From: Ceratodon purpureus
Lineage: Eukaryota > Streptophyta > Bryopsida > Pseudoditrichales > Ditrichaceae
Direction: 5' to 3'
Assembly (NCBI GenBank): GCA_014871385.1
Contig: CM026426.1
Location: forward strand, 2,057,852-2,121,851
DNA length: 64,000 nucleotides
Shown one piece after another: positions 58,378-64,000 of this stretch. A model generated the notes under the pieces. The model searched no databases and had not been told where the DNA came from. It was given only the letters and a program-made list of their open reading frames with translations. Position 1 is the stretch's first letter. Each line of letters opens with the position of its first letter. A program made the translations under genes and the position numbers.

Positions 58378-61291
58378 TGTAGAGGCCGGGTGGGAAAGAA
58401 TTATATGATAACCTTTCAGTTTGGCAGCATTGACAATAGTAGTTTAAGGGTATTAGTGTGTATGGTTAACCAAGAGGATAGTATTGTTAGGTAAGACAAG
58501 TTGGACCCTGTAAGGACTATGCTAGATTGATTCAAACTTTGTTTTTCTTAGTTCCGGATCCTTGAGACACTATAACACAAGTTTGCCCTCTTGAAAAAGC
58601 CCTGGAGGATGGGATGCTTGAAAGTTTGTTAGCGCTTAGCTGCTGATTGTGAGCGATTTATAGGAGGGCCGATTCCCTTAATTCCTCCAAATAATGGATA
58701 TCATGTAGTCGAGCAGCCAATACTCTCTGTGGAGTATAATCCTAAGGTTGGACAGTTTGGAATGAGAGGCGATATATTTGTTAGGGAGAAATGATTGAGT
58801 ACCACAGACCAACTCAAATGGGCTAGCTTGGGTAGCAGTTTTGGTTGCCACTCTGTAGGCCCATAAGGCGGCTAGAAGACACTCATCCCAACCGGTTTTG
58901 TTGGCTTGGATGAGTTGTTGTAGCATATTAATTAGTGTCTAATTAGTAGATTTGGGGCCATCATGGAGTTGCTCAAGGATGGTCCGTTGCTGATCCTCTA
59001 GGACGCAAATCCGAGTTTCCCCGTCCAGTCTACGGCGGTATAGGTGTCCTTGGACCACAATGCATGGGAGAGTACAGCAAACAAAACTAATTTTTTGGAT
59101 GCCCGTACAGTTTGGACGGAGTGTCCCTGCTGTCAAATACTGGATGTATAGATGGCGCCAGTGGTCGGATCAGGCGTCATAGTGGCAGCTTGGATTGAAG
59201 GGTCACTAAAGGAGTTGTCAATGCCGTCCTCAATAGCCATGGTGTCTTGAAAAAGGTAATATACAACAATATGCCGTCTGTCAGGTACGTAGACGGCTTC
59301 AAAGCTGTACTCCAAAAGGATCATGAATCACCGAGCTACCCTTCCACTGACCAAGGGTTGGTTTACTAAAAAGGACAACAGCTATAGTGATCAACGATAA
59401 ATTTGAATTTGTTGCCTAGTAGATAGTGTCTAAATTTTTTGACGGCATAGATCATCGCAAGGGCTTCACATTCTGTGGTCGAGTAATTCTTTTCCGCGGT
59501 ATTGAAAAGTCTACTTGCATATGCTACTGGTTGGTCATGTATGCCTGTTAAATTTTGGTCCAACATGACGCCCACGGCAATCTTTGGGTAGTCAGTGTGA
59601 CATGGAATGGTTTAGTCTGGATAGTCCACGGCGATCAATATGGGCGCATCTGAATATGCCTCTTTAATTTTATCAAGAGCGTGTTGAGCAGTGCAGGTCC
59701 AGTCTTGGAAGTAATTGTACCGTGCATGGTTTAAATCCGTAATGGGAGCCGTGATGTGTGCAAAATTAGCAACATAGATTTCGTTGAACTGAGCCAATCC
59801 GAGAAGCCGTTGTACGCCCTTTTGACTGACCGGGGGTGTTATGTTTACAATATCTTGGGATTTACAAGATCCGGAAGCTTGCCCTGCTTGCATACAATAT
59901 ATGCTAAGATAATACCGGCAAAAGAGAGGGACATGCATTTGTCAGCATTGAGGCTGACCACGTTAGCACGGCAGGCATCAAAGATTTGTTTCAGATGGGC
60001 TACGTGGTCTTCCATGGTGCCAAGACTGTGCCATCATCGAGGTAGATGCGGAAGAACTTCTTTAAATAGGGTAGAAAATATGAGTTCCATGACTCTTTGA
60101 AAGGTCATCGATGCATTCTTTGCACCAAACGGCATCCGCTCAAACTGATAAGGTCCTCATTTGGTAGAGAATGCAGTCTTATTTTTATCTTGGTCGGCCA
60201 TGACGACCTGATAATATCTCGAGATGCAATCTAAAAAAGAGTATATTTCATGGTTGGCTACTTCATCGATAATTTCTTCCATGTACAATAGCGGGTAGTG
60301 ATCTTTACGGGTGGTAGTGTTGAGTTTACGAAAATCCACGCAGATCTAGAGGGTGCCATTTTTCTTGGGTATAATAACCATCGGTAACAGCCATGGTGCC
60401 GAAGCAATGGGAGATATGAACTTGGCGTATCTGCTTTGACACGGGCAACTTAATTAGGGTTCATGCGGTATCGTCTTTGTTGGACTGGATGAGTATTTGG
60501 TACCAAATCAATGGTATGTTTTGTTATCGTGCGGGGTATACCTTTCAAGTCTTCATGGCCCCAAGCAAAGATATCATGGTATTCATGGAATAGCTTGATG
60601 GCGGCCTGTTTAATCTCCCCTGGTGCTTCAGCATTGATTTTGATATACTTTTGGTCCGAGGACGTACCTAAGTTAACCAGTTCGACCTTGTCTTTGGCGC
60701 CATGAGACCACCCGTTGAGTGTGTGGTTTTTTAATGCTTGGGTGGCAGGGGGAGCTTGCACGATCACTGGTTCTTGAATTTTGTTTGTGAAATGCAAAGG
60801 TGTGTCAAATTTTTTGGGTTCGGCCATTAGGCTAGCCAAGTGTATCTCAGCGAGGGGGACGAGATCAAGGTTAGCTTGGAGTACTAGAGATGAAACAAGC
60901 CCTACAGCCAACTAGTGCCGGCATGATGTCGGATTTAATCAGCTTTGGCACAGGTGGCACAGCTGTCCACGGGAACCACTATGGTTTTTCCATGTCTATG
61001 TATGCGGATTTGGTTACGGGCCCGGTCATGAATGGCGTTCATGTCTCTGAGCCATGGTCGTCCCAGAATCACGGGAGAATTGCTTTGTTCTAGCATTTCA
61101 ATGATGACAAATGTAGCTGGTGTGGTGACGCCATGTGTTGTGATGGCTACTAAAGACAATTTCCTTAATGGCGTCACTAGAGCGTCATTGTCCATCCGCA
61201 GAATGAATTGTGCAGCTTTTAATTGAGGCAATTTCAAATCCTGCCATAGCTGGTTACTCATAAGGTTGACCCATGATCTGCCATCGACCAA
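58378..61291 (-). pseudogene. gypsy pol region (protease, RT, RNase H, integrase remnant)
   Basis: Recognisable parts are a retropepsin-like segment ending VILGRPWLRD (about 61100), reverse transcriptase (DFRKLNTTTRKDHYPL, about 60330-60280) and RNase H (AYASRLFNTAEKNYSTTE, about 59520). An integrase remnant (WAYRVATKTATQASPFELV, about 58830) follows. It is heavily broken and was not assembled further. Confidence 0.85.
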
Positions 61292-61559
61292 TACATTCGA
61301 AAGTTTGAACTGTCATACTTGTATTTGTATGACCGTGGCGTCTGGGTCTAGCGTGGTGGAACAGACTTCAACTACTATGGCGTTCTTGGGCAGACAATGT
61401 AAGGTGGCTTGATGGATATAGTTGTGCAGTTCCGAACTCAGCTGTAGTAAGGCCGATAAAGTGATGGTAATATTGGTGTTGTCAATGATATGTTGTATAT
61501 TGCAAAACAACGGAGATTCTAATTCCTCTTGCAAATTTTTGCGAATTTGGTATAGGCGC

Positions 61560-62713
61560 TCCTAGTGATTTGGAGGAAGTGATTTTTTAAATTCGTCGAC
61601 GTGATCATCGGTTTGAGCTTGGGCGACAGTTTTGGCTCTGGTGGATTTTGCGGCCATGGTGATAGATGTCACCTTGGTCCGTGCCTCATGGACTTATGAG
61701 ATCGATACTCCGCCCCTCCGCTGTGGTTGTGATGATTCCGGTTGTTTCCAAGTGGACGTGTTGGAATTTGCTGCTGTTGCGGCCCATCGTTGTCACAACA
61801 CAAGGCACTGGCCATCGCGATGATTCAAGGATCCACACTCCACCAGGCATCATTTCGAGTCGGCTGGAAAGCGCCAACACCAATCTTGTCAACTTGCATG
61901 GCTGCGGTGGACGGCCGAGGTCGTCTAGGTTCCTTGGAACGAGTGATGGTATTGGCAAACCAACACCTATTGCCGTGTATTTTTCCGCAGTGGCCACAAA
62001 CCGCTAAGGCAACTCAGGCGTCCGAGCGTAAAATTGGTAACGGTAAGAGGGGGGCCTGGTTTTTGTGGAGGGCTCCTTACTCACAACTGATGTCGTTGGC
62101 GGCGTCCAGGATGTCATGTAATGTTTTGACTCCACGGATGACTATGCATTGCTAGATCCAGGATAGAAGGCCCTTTTTGAAGCACTCACACAAATAGTCT
62201 TCCTCTAGTTTATGGTTTAGTTTGTCCGTCACTTGTTTGAAGCGGTCATAGAACTTATTGACGGATTTGTCTTTGCCTTGTGCAATATTCTCGAGAGCTC
62301 TCAATATCTTTGAACTGGTTTTGAGTTTCCGCAATTTGTATAAGAAGCTAGTCTCTATGTCTTCCCAGCTGCATAATGGGTGATCTATTTCAAAATCAAT
62401 TACCAGTTAATATGGTTGGCTTGTAACGTGGTCAGAAAGATATTTTGTAGTTCAGTAGGGTTGGTGACGCCATTGGTTCGCGCAATGGCTTTAAAACGTC
62501 CCACATGCGAGTCCGGGTCACCAAACTTGTTGAATATTGTGCATTCAACATTTCTGATTTGGCGTTAGTGGCATCCTGTTCAGAAGCTAAGACAGTCATC
62601 TCTTGTCTCAGCCATTGTGGGAACTCTTTAGTGCCTTCAAGGTCCTCCTCGACAGTAGCTTCATCTCCTTTATTGTTTCGAAGGGCCTCGACGGCTATTT
62701 TTCTAGGAGGCAT
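61560..62713 (-). pseudogene. gypsy gag region
   Basis: Begins MPPRKIAVEALRNNKGD, followed by a capsid-type helical region (FYDRFKQVTDKLNHKL, about 62250). The position just inside the right LTR and its primer-binding region (TGGTGGCCATGCTGG on the minus strand, about 62758-62772) support gag. It is broken. Confidence 0.75.
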
Positions 62714-62776
62714 GGTATAACTATGGTGTGAGTTTGTCCCTTAGTTAAATTCCATCCCCAGCATGGCCACCAAAAT

Positions 62777-63523
62777 GTTATCCATGGTCTTTACATGGAG
62801 ATTTAACGTCACTATGGTCAAAAAGCCCAAGTATGAGGTTGTGTGTGTGTTATCCGGGGTCTTCACATTGAGATTTAACCGAAGACTAGGAGCTCGGTCA
62901 TAGGTCAGCAAGGGAAGAGAGCAGGGCGGGAGACCATGCTACGTGGATAGCCAGCTAGTGAAGAGGGGCATGTTTAGGTGTGTTGTCCCCGCGAGGCAAT
63001 GGCCCAGCGTAAAGAAAGTAACGACCTTGGAGCAGAGTTTGTGATTATTGGGAGAGATAGACAGTTCTATTTGGAGAGGGGTTTGGAGTGCTTAGTCTTT
63101 TATTTCTTAGTTTAAGAAAGAAAGAGGTTTAGGGTGTCTCAGACATCCAAGGGCAGAACAGAGTTGGCCGTGAGAGTATCCTTAGCTTGAGTTAGGGTCT
63201 AGAAGGGAAACACAATCAAGCAAGCACAAGGTTGAGAGAGTACAGAGGGGAAGTGAAGCAGGTGGTAGTAAAGTGCAAGATTGTTTCATTAGTCGCCCAA
63301 GGAAGTTTGAGCGATACAAAAGAGGCTTGGTCTCGCCGCAGCCGAAGAACCCTACCTTTAGTCTAAGACGGTACCTAAGCATAGGGAAAATTAAAGGGAG
63401 TCCCTATGTCCTAACTGCCGAGTTTATATGCTACTCTAGTCGTCCTAGGAATCCGGTAGTAGTTGTAGTTGTCGCATTTGCTACCGTTTACGACTGAAGT
63501 TGAGCGAGGAAGGTTCTGAAGCA
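62777..63523. repeat. Right LTR (5' LTR in element orientation), with a partly duplicated end
   Basis: The main LTR copy is 62848-63523. In front of it lie a second partial copy of the LTR terminus (62777-62805) and then 42 bp (62806-62847) that match the sequence flanking the left LTR. The right LTR is therefore a composite. Confidence 0.8.
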
Positions 63524-64000
63524 AGAGTGTGTCTTGGGATTAATTAGTACCTTGGACTAATTGATCGCATCTTGTTTTTTTCATATTGTTGTTTAGATTA
63601 TATTGTACATAATTAGGTCAGAAAGTTGAATTAGCATGACAAGTAGGATCAAATTGACGGGTTTGCGTCTACCATTCATCTTTTGCTGATTAGCATTGGT
63701 TTTTAGGCGTTAGCTTCCGCAACATTTGACAAGCGCAACATATTGATAGCTGATGTCACATATGTATGCAGTTCTTACATTTTGCAAATTTGGTTGTAAG
63801 GCAAGTGTGCACCATTAATTAGACAAGAGAAGCCAATAGATATCAAAGCATCATATAGTAGTTTTCCTCTAAGGACAGCAAAGGGTGCGACTAGCATTGA
63901 TCTTTAGATCGATAGACGCATGTAACCTATTGATCCTAGGATGCAGGAACCACCCTCGTTCATGTGCACAAAAGAAAATTTTGAGTTCACTGCAAGGAAA
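63524..64000. other. Right flank, no gene seen
   Basis: Sequence beyond the LTR element. No coding frame, repeat or RNA gene was recognised, and no continuation of the reading frame interrupted at the left side was found. Confidence 0.4.

Larger units (their letters stand above)
54746..63523 (-). mobile_element. Ty3/gypsy LTR retrotransposon, broken
   Basis: Two LTRs of about 675 bp in direct orientation flank a minus-strand interior. In transcription order it runs right LTR, primer-binding region, gag, protease, reverse transcriptase, RNase H, an integrase remnant, an extra 3' open region and left LTR. The order protease-RT-RNaseH-integrase identifies Ty3/gypsy; I cannot fix the lineage. 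The interior is broken many times (at least ten) and part of integrase appears lost, so it is a fossil. The LTRs differ at only about 1% of positions, which taken alone would indicate a young copy; see findings. No target duplication was seen. Confidence 0.9.

Noticed and set aside
1-64000. tRNA, rRNA and housekeeping genes
   Set aside because: None could be recognised on either strand by reading. A covariance-model scan was not possible here.

Overview
This looks like a transposon-dense block of a land-plant nuclear genome. The evidence is GT-AG introns, plant-type MULE, CACTA and Ty3/gypsy families, and telo-box (AAACCCTA-like) leaders upstream of transposon genes. The CENPB-type helix-turn-helix protein at the left edge and the style of the transposases suggest a moss or other seedless plant, but this is inference. 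I found no ordinary housekeeping gene, tRNA or rRNA. Nearly everything recognisable is mobile DNA.

Layout. (1) 1-609: N-terminal part of a CENPB/pogo-type HTH protein on the minus strand, running off the window. 0.6-4.4 kb is mostly uninformative. (2) 4.44-28.92 kb: a decayed CACTA transposon with a TNP2-type transposase on the plus strand. It is split by a 20,164-bp Mutator-like element (MULE A, 7146-27309) flanked by the 9-bp target duplication CCATATTCA. Joining the two CACTA halves across the insertion restores an open reading frame at that point. MULE A carries a transposase (+), a 129-aa protein (-), and two diverged multi-exon Ulp1-protease genes (-) separated by a ~181-bp satellite array. 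(3) 29.48-32.0 kb: a truncated MULE (E). (4) 32,388-47,523: MULE D, 15,136 bp, with 302-bp terminal inverted repeats about 97-98% identical and a perfect 9-bp target duplication GACGATAGC. It carries the same three genes in the same arrangement: Ulp1 protease (+), 129-aa protein (+) and transposase (-), transcribed inward from the two ends. (5) 48.4-53.8 kb: a small unknown two-exon gene and a divergent MULE-like transposase relic (F). (6) 54.7-63.5 kb: a broken Ty3/gypsy LTR retrotransposon on the minus strand.

How the genes work together. A and D have the same plan: a MULE transposase with DDE domain and SWIM finger enters from one TIR, and a large C2H2-Ulp1 protease gene enters from the other. 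A tiny intronless gene lies between them on the protease strand. The plan resembles maize MuDR (mudrA/mudrB), with the Ulp1 gene and the 129-aa gene in the helper position. The 129-aa protein is the same length in both elements and starts exactly 118 nt downstream of a TATATAAG box in both. Ulp1-bearing MULEs are known in angiosperms (KAONASHI, CUMULE). I do not know of the 129-aa partner, the zinc-finger/Ulp1 architecture or the motif below having been described.

The most unusual signal is in MULE D. The 8-mer GTGACACT (or its complement) occurs about 29 times in 15 kb, in coding and noncoding DNA alike. About 0.5 would be expected by chance, and I found one copy in the rest of the window.
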